Source: Evernia prunastri | Lineage: Eukaryota; Ascomycota; Lecanoromycetes; Lecanorales; Parmeliaceae | NCBI GenBank assembly: GCA_003184365.1 | Contig: NKYR01000077.1 | Span: 1 to 64,000, forward strand | Length of the DNA: 64,000 nt | Direction of reading: 5' to 3' | Part shown: positions 24,000 through 34,688 of the stretch, in pieces | Numbering within the stretch: position 1 is the first letter of the stretch | Layout: the number at the start of each line of letters is the position of its first letter | The notes under the pieces: model-generated | Databases searched by the model: none | What the model saw: the letters and a program-made list of their open reading frames with translations, nothing else | Told to the model about the DNA's origin: nothing | Program-made: the position numbers and the translations under genes

Positions 24000-25700
24000 G
24001 CAACAAATGTAAATTACCTAAAACTCACTCACATTAAATTACTATATCTTTCTAGATTTTAGAAATTGGAATATTTTTTAAAGAATATTGAAATTAGATC
24101 TATATAAGAAGATTTATTATAATAATTTTGGAAGTATTCGATCGTATAGCTAATTTTATTTATTATGAGAAAAAGTTGAAGTGTTTTAAGAAATTTGTTG
24201 CGATTGTCTCGACGTTTATCCAGTATTTCGAAAGATTGAATTCTTAAAAATTAGAAGCTATTAAGATATAAAGCTATAAAAGATATACTTTTTAGAGATA
24301 CTATTTTCAAAGAACTCTTTGAAAGATACTATTTGAAGGATATTCTTTAGAAGACTTTCTTTTGAGGACTTGACAAGAACTCATCTTCTCTTTCTCCCGA
24401 ATCCTCCCCCCTGAATCCTCACTCCCCTCATCAAAAGAAACCCTCATCAACGAGACGAGAATTATAGAGTTATATAAGAGATTATACGATTTTTTTTTTC
24501 TCTCTTCCACGCTACGCAACGGGGTGCGGCGTCTCTGATAGTTCTTCTGCGGGATTTTGGGGTAAATTTCGTTACCTCGTTAAGTCTATTAATTAGATTA
24601 ACTCGAGTATAGATTAGCTAATTTTAAGACTAGTTCTTTCGAACCGATTTCTTTCTAAGCAAGTTTTTGAGTATCGATATCTCGAACGATAATTTAAGCT
24701 CTAATATCGTACTATACGCTCTATATTACTCTATTTCGATACGCATTAATTAAAAGTTAAGAAGATCGCTTAAAAACATTTAAAGTTTATCGAGATAACG
24801 AGATAATCTCGTTATCTCGTCAAAAAAAATTCGACTTATCTCGTTTTTTGTCGTTTATATCTCGCTTTAGCGCTAAGAAGAAATATCGCACTCAAAATTT
24901 CGTTTCACCTCGTCTCGTTACGTAGCGTATAGTCTCTTTAGAGTATCTTTTAAGTTTCTTTTCGATTTCGTAAAGATATCTTCGAAAAAGCTTTCTTTCT
25001 TTTAACTATTAGTTATATTAAGACGTATTAAATAAGTTTTACTTTTTTATATCTTATTAATATTAGATTTATTAATCTATATTCTTAATACTAATAAAGA
25101 AATATAATTATATAATTATATAATTTAAGATATAAGTCTATAAAAAGTATAAAATAATAATTTATTAAACGCGTATTTATAGAATAATAATCGTCTAATT
25201 GATTAAAGCGCTATTTAAATCTATAATAGATATTTAATTACGAGGTTTTCGCGTAAGATTTAAATAACTTATAGATTTTAATATTTATAAAGAATTTAAA
25301 TATTAATAAAATTAAAACGAAAATCTTAGTATATTTATAGAAATATTTCGAAATTTTCGCTTCGATAATAATATTAACTTAAGTAATACGAAAATTTCGA
25401 GATTTTTTTTTTTAAAAAATCAAAAAAATCGAATAACGGTATTAAAAAATCGAGTTATTAATTTATTATATGCGATTTAAAATATAAGAAGTCGTCGAGA
25501 ATTAATATATAGTAAGTAGCGATTATAAAGTCTCGAATAAAGTCTCACTATCTATAGTGTTATTCGATAATCGTTGAGATAAAGACAATAAATTTATTAA
25601 AACAATCGACATTCTCTCGTAATAAATAGAAATGTTATGTATATAGAGGCGACATTATTCTATACTAGATTACTATATACTTGTTGAAAAAGCTGGACCC
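24000..25700. repeat. AT-rich, RIP-like block without genes
   Basis: Very AT-rich DNA with TpA-rich words and no open frame of substance. The texture is that of heavily RIP-mutated transposon DNA. No surviving transposon domain can be read. CTCTT-like phrases like those at 1250-1560 occur at 24290-24370. Confidence 0.55.
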
Positions 25701-25714
25701 GAAAGTGTCTGCGC

Positions 25715-26215
25715 TGTCGTTATCTAGATATACACTCGTAGTTATTCTCTAATGCAACACACTTACTAATGCAAGACCCTAAATTCCGATAATTTCGAGA
25801 TATACATCGCCTCTAAAAGTCTCTCTAAAGATCGCCCTGAAGAATTTGAACAGACTTTCTTATATTACTATATGCATTTATTAATACAACTTCGATTCGA
25901 AAAATTCTTGCACCCCTGGTATCTAGAACTTACTTTCTATATTTTTGTTTTCACTTATTTCTAAATACTGTTGTGAAAGGACGAAATATGATATTTTCGG
26001 ATTTTAGGGTATTGCATTAGTAGAAATGATAGGGTAGGATTCGTGTGGGTAGAAGAGGATGTAGAATCTATGGAGGAAGTGGCTGTAGGATGATGACCCC
26101 TCTCTGTCAAGCACACTATGCTACATATGGCCATAACAAGAAAGCACCTTCCAACTTTAGTGGGTGTGTTGCATTAGAGGGTAACTACGAGTATACCCCA
26201 CTATCTAGGTACGTT
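25715..26215. mobile_element. inverted-repeat element, about 0.5 kb, with a nested insertion
   Basis: The left arm (about 25715-25800) is inverted at the right end in two pieces, 26163-26212 and 25988-26020. Shared blocks are CTCTAATGCAACACAC, ACTCGTAGTTA and GCAATACCCTAAAATCCG-type sequence. The right arm is split by about 140 bp flanked by TTAGT on both sides. The left arm carries several C-to-T changes relative to the right. This fits a non-autonomous terminal-inverted-repeat element, or a fold-back element, invaded by another insertion. Confidence 0.55.
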
Positions 26216-26344
26216 CACACCCACTAATTGGGGTACGTATCCTAACACTGCTATACTATAATGGTACTAGCATAATTATCAGGTCGACAACGACAGGATG
26301 GCCCCCGGGGCTGTAGCTCGTTAACCCTGCCACACAGTCTGCTA

Positions 26345-27413
26345 ATGATGGACCACCACCACAATGTCCCGGACGGCTATCGTTTAATGCGCGACTCGGC
26401 ATCGTCTTGTAGGTTCGTAAATTATCCTACAGCCTACCTTGAAGCGGCGGTTACTAGATCATAGCTAGGCTCAACGCGCAACACTACCTCTGGAAGCAAA
26501 CGTGCGGCTTCAATTTGCATCCGCGCATTCCGATACCACCGGACGGAGAATTGAGCATCGCGGATATTGGGACAGGCACAGGGTTCGCCAGTCAAGACCC
26601 CCGGTCCTGAAGCAAAATAAATAAGACTAATACCCAACCCACCCAGTATCTGGATCGCCGATACCGCGCTTGACCGAGCGTTCAGGATCGACGGTTTCGA
26701 CAAGTCCCTAGAACAGTGCCCCGTGGCCGAGCTCTTGCCCAAAGGGTGCTCGGTCCGCAGACTGGATGTATTGCAAGATGTGCCGGCCGACTTGAATGGG
26801 AAATACGACGTTGTGAACGTGCGTTTGATCCTGGGAGGCCTCGGAGACGATCCTACCCCCGCGCTCAGAAATTTCGTCGCGATGTTGAGTATGAGCGTTT
26901 CCTGACGTCTCTACGAGGGATTTATGGTTCGTAAAGCTGACGCAGGTCTTTGTAACAGAACCTGGTGGTTACCTTCAGTGGCAGGAAGTCAACCTTAGGG
27001 GCATCGTCGTCGCTACGGCAAAAGCAGGACTGGGTCAGGCGGCGATGGAAGAACTGCTTGAGGAGGTCTACGCTTTTGAGTTTGGGAGGTAATGTTGCGG
27101 ACTGTGTCTCGCAGACTTTGGCTGCATTAACCATACTAGATGGGTACCTCATCTGGCCAAGGCTTGTGCCGAGAATGGCCTCCTCGACGCGCAAACCCAT
27201 AAATACCGAGTGCCCCCTGAAATCAGCGTACCATTCTGCCAAACTCAATTCGGAGCTTACGAAGAAATCAGCAAGGTCGGCATGGATAATAGTTCGCCCG
27301 ATTCGAAAGGCCCTCGATTGCGGGCGCTGATAGAAAAAGCGCACGTCGAGTTGCGCAGCGGGGTCTGGTTGGATCACAAGCTGGAGGTGACTGTAGCGAG
27401 GAAAGGAGTTTGA
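26345..27413 (+). CDS. SAM-dependent methyltransferase, LaeA/UMTA-like, 275 aa
   Basis: Five exons, 26345-26408, 26465-26582, 26647-26888, 26959-27088 and 27140-27413, sum to exactly 276 codons with four GT-AG introns of 51-70 nt. It is a class I methyltransferase of the fungal family with H-Y-L-W-K-Q near the start, the SAM-binding motif I-A-D-I-G-T-G-T-G-I-W (about 53-63), L-D-V-L-Q-D-V-P, Y-D-V-V-N-V-R, and M-L-K-P-G-G-Y-L-Q-W-Q-E, a strong family mark. At 275 aa it is on the short side for the family. Relatives include secondary-metabolism regulators such as LaeA and cluster-encoded modifying enzymes; which applies here is not known. It converges on the PTH11-like gene at 27602. No damage was seen. 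Confidence 0.85.
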
Positions 27414-27601
27414 GCCAGGCAACAGCAGTATTGAAACAAAGAGTTTTGTTTGCTGCGAATCAACAGACGCTGTGAGCTAAGCTATAGACCTATGTTTCGA
27501 ATGAATGCATGAATCCCACACATTTGGGCTACTTCGACGCCTAGCTGACAATGGCCGAACGTGAGATGATGACAGAAAGTGCCTAAACAAGTATTGTGCT
27601 T

Positions 27602-29022
27602 TTAGACTACCGTACTTCCAAAGCCTTTCTCCACATGAATTTGAAAGTCACCCAACGGGATGTCCTCAATATTGCGTCCATCATGTTGCCCGTAAGTGGA
27701 AGTGTTAGCGCTATTCAAGCCTTGGAGATTGACCCCTTGAGAACGGAATGCGTTATCTTCTTGGCTCTCCACCCGGGAGAACTTGGAAAACAGCGTCGAG
27801 CCAAGACTCCGAAGATATGAGACCAATTTGCTGTGTGCCAGCAAGCCATACACAACGACAAGGTTCGCCGCCACGAAGCCTAGACCGGTTTCGAGCATAC
27901 TCCAATATATGGCCGAGGTGTCCAAATCTAGCCAGTCAGCAGAGCCCTGTGACACATAACGCGCGACCTTGTCTTGAAAGAAGTCACGTAGGGGTACAAA
28001 AGGCGAAGATGCTCACATTCGAAATCGAGATATGGATCGTAACGGAGCGCTGTTGCTTGAACAAAAACGACCATTCGAGTTACGGAGGCGGCGACGGTTC
28101 TGCCAGATGTTAAATTTCCCGCCTTAGTCCTACCCCTTGTGTCTCTCACATTAAGCCGAGCCCAAATACCCCAGTGACTGCAAATTTCCGAGCCTTGGAC
28201 ATATGGAGGTTCCAAATCTATTTTCAGTCAGCCCGAGCTACTGATTGGCAAAGTATCAATGAGTGGTTCGAACCATCGGGATGGCCATGATCATGATGAG
28301 GCAGTCCAAGATCGTGTCCGAGATGGCGAATCCGAGGTGCAGCTTCTGCGTGGCTACGCAATGAGCCTTCTCGGTTTTGGCGCTGGTCCAGTAGTCCGCC
28401 GGGGTCCCTCTGCAGATGAAGAGGAAGCTAAAGAAGAAAGCGACGCTCCAAGCCGTGACCAAGGAAAGCATGGAGGCGGTGGACCAGTGGTGCCAGGGTG
28501 TTGATCCCGTGTTGAAAATTCGCCGATAGAAGAGGGTGACGCTGAGCTTGACCAGGCCCAAGGCTGGGATCTACTGCAACTCGAAGGGCCAGAATGCCTG
28601 CGTTCTTGAGCATATGTTCCGAATGATTGGATTGCCTGAGCTGAGCATACCAAATTTGTATTCGCATCTGCTTTCCCCGGATCGAAGTTCGGATCAGGGT
28701 AGGCTATCATCCTCTTGGAAAATTCTGGGGATCGCGCTCAGTTCAAGCAGAGGAAGTCGGAGCTAGGGTAGCCACTCACCTACGATCATCGTGACTTGCA
28801 TTCCTAGTAGGAACACCTGGTTGAAGTCAACAGAAAGAAGCTTGCATTGTGGTGTTTGTTGAAGCCTACGAAAGCGGGAATCATGATCCAGTCGTCGATT
28901 CCAATGCGGGCTCTTTGCACATGCCGCGTGTAGAAGCGCAGGCCCAGCAACAGCGTGGAGGCAGGAATGAACGCAACGCTACACGAGATAGTCAAGCCTG
29001 CAGGTAGCTGTACTGTTGCCAT
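27602..29022 (-). pseudogene. PTH11-like rhodopsin-domain membrane protein with one in-frame TAG, 355 codons
   Basis: Seven exons on the minus strand: 29022-28870, 28816-28780, 28724-28651, 28597-28274, 28217-28150, 28099-28017 and 27927-27602. The total is exactly 355 codons. Family features in order are L-R-F-Y-T-R and G-I-D-D-W-I-M-I-P-A, the extracellular Y-P-D-P-N-F loop, F-W-P-F-E, I-P-A-L-G-L-V-K-L-S-V, F-Y-R-R-I-F, A-H-C-V-A, a W-N-L-H-M-S-K-A-R-K-F-A helix end, and W-S-M-L-E-T-G-L-G. The single defect is TAG at 28571-28573 (codon 97), between F-E-L-Q and I-P-A-L-G. The rest is coherent, so damage is recent, the stop is bypassed, or the base is wrong. Confidence 0.78.
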
Positions 29023-30644
29023 TTCTCAAAAGCGCTTCTTATCGATGAAGGAAACGAAAATCGTCTGACAAGTGTACGAAGACTGTGCTCTTCCTTTTAC
29101 CAAACGCTCTTAGTGTTTTTTCGTGTACGAGATAGATTACTATTGCTCAAAGTAAGAAAACAACAGGATATGGTACAGGAGACAGCACTGCGCCCTAACG
29201 CAAATATGGTTCTACACTTTACGGCCGTATGAACGCGGGAAAATAATGATACCCTTTCCCATGCAGCAAACAGGTCATCGTGCATGCAGGGAAGCATGAT
29301 TGCTCTCGCAGCAGGATGTCCGACATGAATGAACGGTCAGCTGGCCAAGTGAAATTGCCCGATTTTTCTTGTTTCAGGCTTGATTGGCGGCTGGAGTGGA
29401 TGCACTCAGTCGTCATCAAGCCAACCTTTCAGTCTTCGTCTACCGTCTATGCCTGGAGAGTCAATCTGACCATAGGAGGTCGGCACAGAAAGTCCCAAAC
29501 GTCAAGACTTCTGCGTCAAGATTTAGGATACATACCTCGCCTGGAGGGTCACCTGAACAATGCGCTAGAAAGTATATCTGGAATTTGCACCCAGCCCCGC
29601 TCAGTTTGGGGCTCAAGACACCCATCAAGCCCCCAGAATCATCTCAATGAAGTTTTCCTAGGGTTTTACCATGGGGGCTGCTGCGATCCGAGAATAGCAC
29701 CAGGACCAATACCAGCACCGTTGGGGACTTTCTGCGCGCCGACCTCCCTACTTCGCACTATCTCAACTACAATTTGTTCTTCGCAACTAGTCGTTGGCCC
29801 GCCATTGACCGCCATCGAGTCTAGATATCAGTACTTTTCGTAGTGACTCATCCACGCAGGGGAAAACGTATGAGAGGATGCGAAGGACATACCACGACGA
29901 CCAATCGGAAGCCTGCAGTAAAATCAATAAGAGGGAAGGATTTGAGGGACATACCACGACGAGTCAGGTGGAAGCCTGCAGTCAAACAACGGAAGACGAA
30001 ATAGTGCGAGGAAAAATCCAATTTCACTGTGATAAGAGCTAAAGACAGCCGTCTGGAGATGATCGGCTGACTTCGGACCTAGCTTTTCCCTGCAGGAATG
30101 GAAAACGGGTCTGTAAGGTAGAGTACCTGTAAGATGGTCTAGAATTGCTGCATTGGAGATCCGGAATCTGCTATGCCGGCTACGGGCGCACCCACTACAT
30201 AGGGGGTAATAATCCCGTCCATCCCACACCTGGTACGGAGGTACAGCTGATCGTTCCCCTTTAGACCCGAAGAGATATCTGTTTGATTTACAGTACATTA
30301 GTAATAGAGTACGAGAAGCCACGTCATCCATGTAGAGTCGGTAGGTAAGGTAGATAGGTAAGGTAGGTAGGTAAAGAAGGGTGGATCCTAAGCATGCGAG
30401 TTGTCCCGGGTGCTTGGTTCACCGTGATTTGACCTTCAAATAATGAGTTTTTCATGGTGGCAGCGCGGTACTATAGGGCTGGCATCGGCCACCAATTCCT
30501 TGAAAAGGAAACCTTTTAAAGTGTTAAGCACTAGCGTAAGGCAGAAGGAAGCATGATCAATTGCCAGCCTAGTCATTGGTAAGATCTTACCTTTTGAAGG
30601 GAAGGCTTTGCGTTTAATTGGACCGGAGTCTTATCAACCGCCTC
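29023..30644. other. intergenic, no gene supported
   Basis: Open frames at 29280-29843 (+) and 29924-30331 (-) show no family resemblance. A short local duplication is visible: GACATACCACGACGA with GGAAGCCTGCAGT occurs at 29887-29922 and again at 29949-29984. TAGGTAAGGTAG-type repeats lie at 30341-30372. Confidence 0.45.
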
Positions 30645-30806
30645 ATGCTGCTGCTGCTTGCCCTCGGCGCATATGCCGCCGCTCTACCTGGCGCCATCAG
30701 TGCCTCCGAGGCGAACCAGCAGGTCTCCGCCGCCGAGCACGATGTCAGGAGTCTCAGCCCCGACACTGAATACGATGCTGCCGAATTAATAGAGCGCGTG
30801 CTCTGA
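30645..30806 (+). CDS. small secreted peptide, 53 aa, unknown
   Basis: The frame opens at ATG 30645 with a compact signal peptide (M-L-L-L-L-A-L-G-A-Y-A-A-A-L-P-G), then a polar, acidic segment (S-E-A-N-Q-Q-V ... D-T-E-Y-D-A-A-E-L-I-E-R-V-L) ending at TGA. Codon use is GC-rich at third positions, unlike its surroundings, which favours coding. It has no cysteines and no repeated Lys-Arg sites, so it does not look like a classical multi-core precursor. It lies 385 bp from the UstYa-like gene, in the opposite orientation and facing it. A 5' exon is possible. Function unknown. Confidence 0.45.
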   Translation: MLLLLALGAYAAALPGAISASEANQQVSAAEHDVRSLSPDTEYDAAELIERVL

Positions 30807-31190
30807 ACGATGCGCACCGTCTGGCGTCGCTCAGGGGCCCACTACAATGTCGATGGAGCGTCAATGAACATGCGGGCGGAGTGTTACAGAGGAAAGGTCT
30901 AGGGTTTAGCAAAGAGAACAGGCACAAGGAGGATTGGGAATGAGAAGGCAATTGTGGGAATGGGAACATGCTTATCATAGACTTACGGTACTTGCCAGAG
31001 ACTATCAACACCCCATGATTCCTATGCCTTTAGTCGTCCCCGAATATTTCGTGATGAATTTCGTAGTCTTATCGTAAAATGATGTAATATTCAAAGTATG
31101 GGATATACATTGTCTTCAAGCGTTATGAGAGGGACCGTCAATTCGTTGCTTACATGAAAACCTCGTCAAGGTCCAACCCCTTACCACTTT
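30807..31190. other. intergenic between convergent genes
   Basis: 3' flanks of the small peptide and the UstYa-like gene. Nothing else was seen. Confidence 0.5.
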
Positions 31191-32207
31191 CTATTTATCT
31201 AACAGCTGCAGGTCATCTCCCTTAAGGTCCAGGTACCTCTGCATCCTGGAGGCATACGGACTACCCGGCGGGCAGTTCATATACCTTTCAATCTCATGAT
31301 GATCCCTAGCAAAGCCCACTTCATCATCGGTGATGTGCTGGTAGCAAGCGTTATGCTCTCCAGCCCAGCCAACAAGAGCGTCCCAGTTCTTGCAAATCCG
31401 GGACTGTCCCCGAGGACCCGGATCGCCTTGCCGGTTTGGCGGTGTAGGCAAGAGGAAGTCGTCCGCGTTGCACATGGCATCCTTGCGCATGTGGTCAATG
31501 CAGTGCATAACGTGCTCGATTTCGCGCTAGAGCGGTCGCCCGTGGTGGGCATCGTATACGATGCGATGGATGATTTTCTTGGGATGATAGTCAGCCACTG
31601 TCAGTGGAGAGCGATGGCAGAGGGTTTGCTTACCAGGCAGTGAATGGTATGAAACGCACTTATCACGTAGAGTCTTTTGTCGGGGTCCCAGGGAAACGGC
31701 TGGGATTCGGCTAGATTGTGCTCTTCTGCCCAACCGAGTGGAACGGCAACGATGCCCGGGTCAATGTCAATGGCTTCCCAGCGTTCGTCGGCCAGTCTGT
31801 GGTTTTCGACTTCCGTAGGCCCATATCCACTCGAATACGGGAATCTGAACGAAGGTTGCCGAGCCAATTGCGCTGTCACAGAGTTAGCAGAGCCTCTGAT
31901 AGCTTCAAGTTTTGATCTTCGTTAATGCTTTACCGTACGGAGAGACATCTGAGTATGAGCGCAGCTGAGCCTCGTGATTCTTCGAGCTTGATTGCAGGTC
32001 GAAAACAACAAGGAAAATGGAGGCAAGGAGGGCGTTTGTCACAGCAGAACATATGAGCAGAATCGTGACACGGTTTTGGTTCATCCGTCCGCGTGTTGTC
32101 TGACTAGTATTGAGTTTCTTTGGCTCGGAGAGGTTCTCTTGGCTGCCAGCCGCATTTTCGTTCTCTAGCAGCCTATAGCTTTGAGTCAAGTCCCTTGATG
32201 GAATCAT
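31191..32207 (-). pseudogene. UstYa-like (DUF3328) oxidase with one in-frame TAG, 300 codons
   Basis: Members of this family oxidise ribosomally made peptides (cyclisation, hydroxylation) or other secondary metabolites. Three exons on the minus strand, 32207-31934, 31872-31634 and 31577-31191, sum to exactly 300 codons. A polar N-terminus precedes one transmembrane helix (about 46-68), a P-Y-S-S-G-Y-G-P-T region, and both family motifs: H-T-I-H-C (166-170) and H-C-I-D-H-M-R-K-D-A-M-C (196-207). TAG at 31527-31529 (codon 188) falls between the two motifs. A 33-nt GT...TAG segment ending at that stop could be spliced, but would shorten the inter-motif spacer unusually. It faces the small peptide and diverges from the transporter relic. 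Confidence 0.82.
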
Positions 32208-32820
32208 TGTAAAGTGAAGATTACCGCGCCGAAAGGTGAAGCTCTTGAGTCTTAAGGTTGCAATAGCGTAAGAGCTGGGATTGACCCCCTAGTTAAGACT
32301 GCACAGTATCACCTAGCTTCTCCGCATCTACTCGTCGAGACCGGAGATACGGAATTGTTCGCAAATACCTTCTTATGACGAGGTGGCTTATCGTAACGGC
32401 ATTTTGAGAGACGTTAGATCTGAAAGAAACCGGTCACGCGCTCAGAAGGGTGATCCCGTGTACGCACACGCCATCGCTTGCGCAGTATCAACCTCAATAT
32501 TTTCATCACTGCTAAAAGCTGACATCTTTTTGTTTATCATTTACCGGTCTCCCGGTATCATCTGTACTTAAAAAACAACGTATCATAAAAATGGTTTCCC
32601 AGCTTACGACTCATACGAAAGAATATTAATTCAACCAGAAGTATTGGAGGTGCGGAGTTTATGAAACAAGCGTTTCCTTCGACTCTCTCATCACCATTCT
32701 CAGCCACAATAGACGCTTGCTCCGCCATTACAACTGACCGAAGCATTGACATGTTCTAGCTAGCATCAGGTGGAAATTGCTACCTCTTGACTCACTGACC
32801 AACCCATCTCTGTCAAATTC
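32208..32820. other. divergent intergenic region between UstYa-like gene and transporter
   Basis: Probable shared promoter region. No gene was recognised. Confidence 0.45.
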
Positions 32821-34221
32821 TTGTGTCAACGTCACTCTTGGACACGAGATGCGTGCGCTCGATGTTATACAGCCCCCTCCAATCCGAGAAGGATGCAAGA
32901 GATTTTCCACAATCACACGAACGCACTTTTCTATGCTCTCCAGCCTCTGCAGACCCATAGAGTGCTCCCAAATCGCCTCCAGAATGGTGGCCTACTGGCG
33001 TGGTCCCAGGTCCTGGTCCGGCCACCTCGTCACAATGGACGCCGCTGGCTATAGCAATGCTTTCGGCTCCTTCCAAGCCAACCACGGTGCAGCGTTGCAA
33101 AGAGTCTCCGTCACATATCTCCTAGGTAGGCAGTATACAGGCATTCATGCTCCTATCCGTCGGAGTCTTCTCCGGACGCGTAGTGCACGCTGGCTACTAC
33201 TATATCACGTTGCTATTACTGGGCCTGGTCCTTCAGCTAATCGGAGTCTTTGTGACTTCGCTTGTCTCGAAATACTGGCAACTTCTGCTAAGTCAAGGGA
33301 TTTTGCCGGGGTCTCGGAGGCGGACTGGTTCTCACCCCCAAAATGGCTGTGGTGGAAACATACTTCTCCACCAAGCGCGCGATTGCCATGTCTGGCGCAA
33401 GCAGTGGCTCCGCGACTGGCGGTATCATTTTCCCGCTCATTGCACAGCAGCCTTCTTCCAAGACTGGGCATTGGGTGGACAATCAGGATAATGGGATCTG
33501 TGTTCCTTGCGAATGCAATTATTGCCATCGCCCTAGCCAAACCCAAAAATTGTTTCGAGAAACAGCAGGCGCATCAGTGGCGTTCTACTTTCCCAACGAC
33601 GCTTGGTTTAGTCTCTTCGGCCTCGCAATGTTCTCAGTGATGCTTGGTCTTTACTTTGTGAGTTACACCTGCCCTAAGCAATTACAAAGACCGCTTACTT
33701 TTAATCTCAAGGTCACCGCTTTCGCCCGAAATGTTCTTTTGACTTCCTCGAGTACCTCACTCTCGCTTTTGCTCGCCATCAACTCCGTCGGCGTGCCTGG
33801 TCGATCCGTCCCCTCTTACCTTTGTGACCAGTATATTGGTGCGCAGAACATGCTCGCTATCATTGTGGCTGCGACTGGCATTCTAGGCTATGTCTGGGCC
33901 GCCGTAGATTCATTGCCGGGGATCTGGAGCTTTGCGGTAGCATATGGCCTTGTTGCCGCCAGTATCCAAAGCCTAACGGCCCCTGCACTGGCAAGCGCGG
34001 GCCGCGATTCGGCAAGGATTGGCACTGAGATGGGCATGATTTTTACATCTATGTCGTTTGGGCTACTTGGTGGACCACCCATCGCTGGCTCGCTAATCTC
34101 ACGTGGAGGGGGCAATTACTTATATGCGCAGATGTTTGCCAATTCTGTCATTTGCTGCGGAGCACTGCTGTTCCTAGCGACGAGGCTTTTAAGCGCAGGC
34201 TGGAAATGGCAGAAACATTGA
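32821..34221 (+). pseudogene. MFS transporter, monocarboxylate-transporter-like, frameshifted
   Basis: Order of recognisable pieces: G-G-L-L-A-W-S-Q-V-L-V; H-L-V-T-M-D-A-A-G-Y-S-N; V-G-S-I-Q-A-F-M-L-L-S-V-G; L-L-S-Q-G; G-L-G-G-G-L-V-L-T-P-K; S-G-S-A-T-G-G-I-I-F-P-L; L-G-I-G-W-T-I-R-I-M-G; D-A-W-F-S-L-F-G; and the C-terminal helices. A 54-nt intron at 33658-33711 is in phase. Frame changes lie near 33020, 33300-33305 (extra T), 33451 and 33550-33600. TAG at 33123-33125 stands where this family has Trp in the S-W-V-G-S motif. The real start is not determinable. This was a plasma-membrane solute or metabolite transporter and cannot give a full product now. Confidence 0.8.
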
Positions 34222-34688
34222 AAGAACCGGAAAGAGTTCTTTTGTGGGGAGTAATCTCTATACGAGGAAAAAATGTACAACCGATGCTATACAGCATACA
34301 ATACGTTAAGCCATGGATTGAGCATATATACAGTTGTTTCGGGCGTGCTCGTTGTATCTTATCTAGAGGACACGCCTCACCGCCCGTAGCAGGTCCAAAA
34401 GACTGGTTTTTTGGTAGCGTAGAGTAGGCACACGGGTGAGAGGAGCTCTACAACACGAACATGCCGGCTTCTGCGAACATAGTAATCTCAAATTCCCAAA
34501 TCAGCGCGCCCGATATAAGGCGTGATACTATTGCCATCTAGGATACTCCGTAAAGGCGGCATCCTTGAGCATGTCGCATTTTGAATGCCACGCTCACTAC
34601 CACACTTATATTGCGGGGTAGTGCGATCGATCTTCAAGCGACCAGTAGAACAACTGACCCTGCGTAACTGAGACGACATCTGTTGGAA
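34222..34688. other. intergenic, nothing recognised
   Basis: Spacer between the transporter relic and the LINE fragment. No conserved frame. Confidence 0.5.

Noticed and set aside
29280..29843. 187-codon plus-strand frame
   Set aside because: No family resemblance or domain, and no signal peptide. Not enough to call a gene.
31530..31565. 33-nt intron removing the TAG from the UstYa-like gene
   Set aside because: It is in phase (GT...TAG) but would cut the spacer between the two conserved His-Cys motifs to about 14 residues, shorter than usual for the family; kept only as an alternative.
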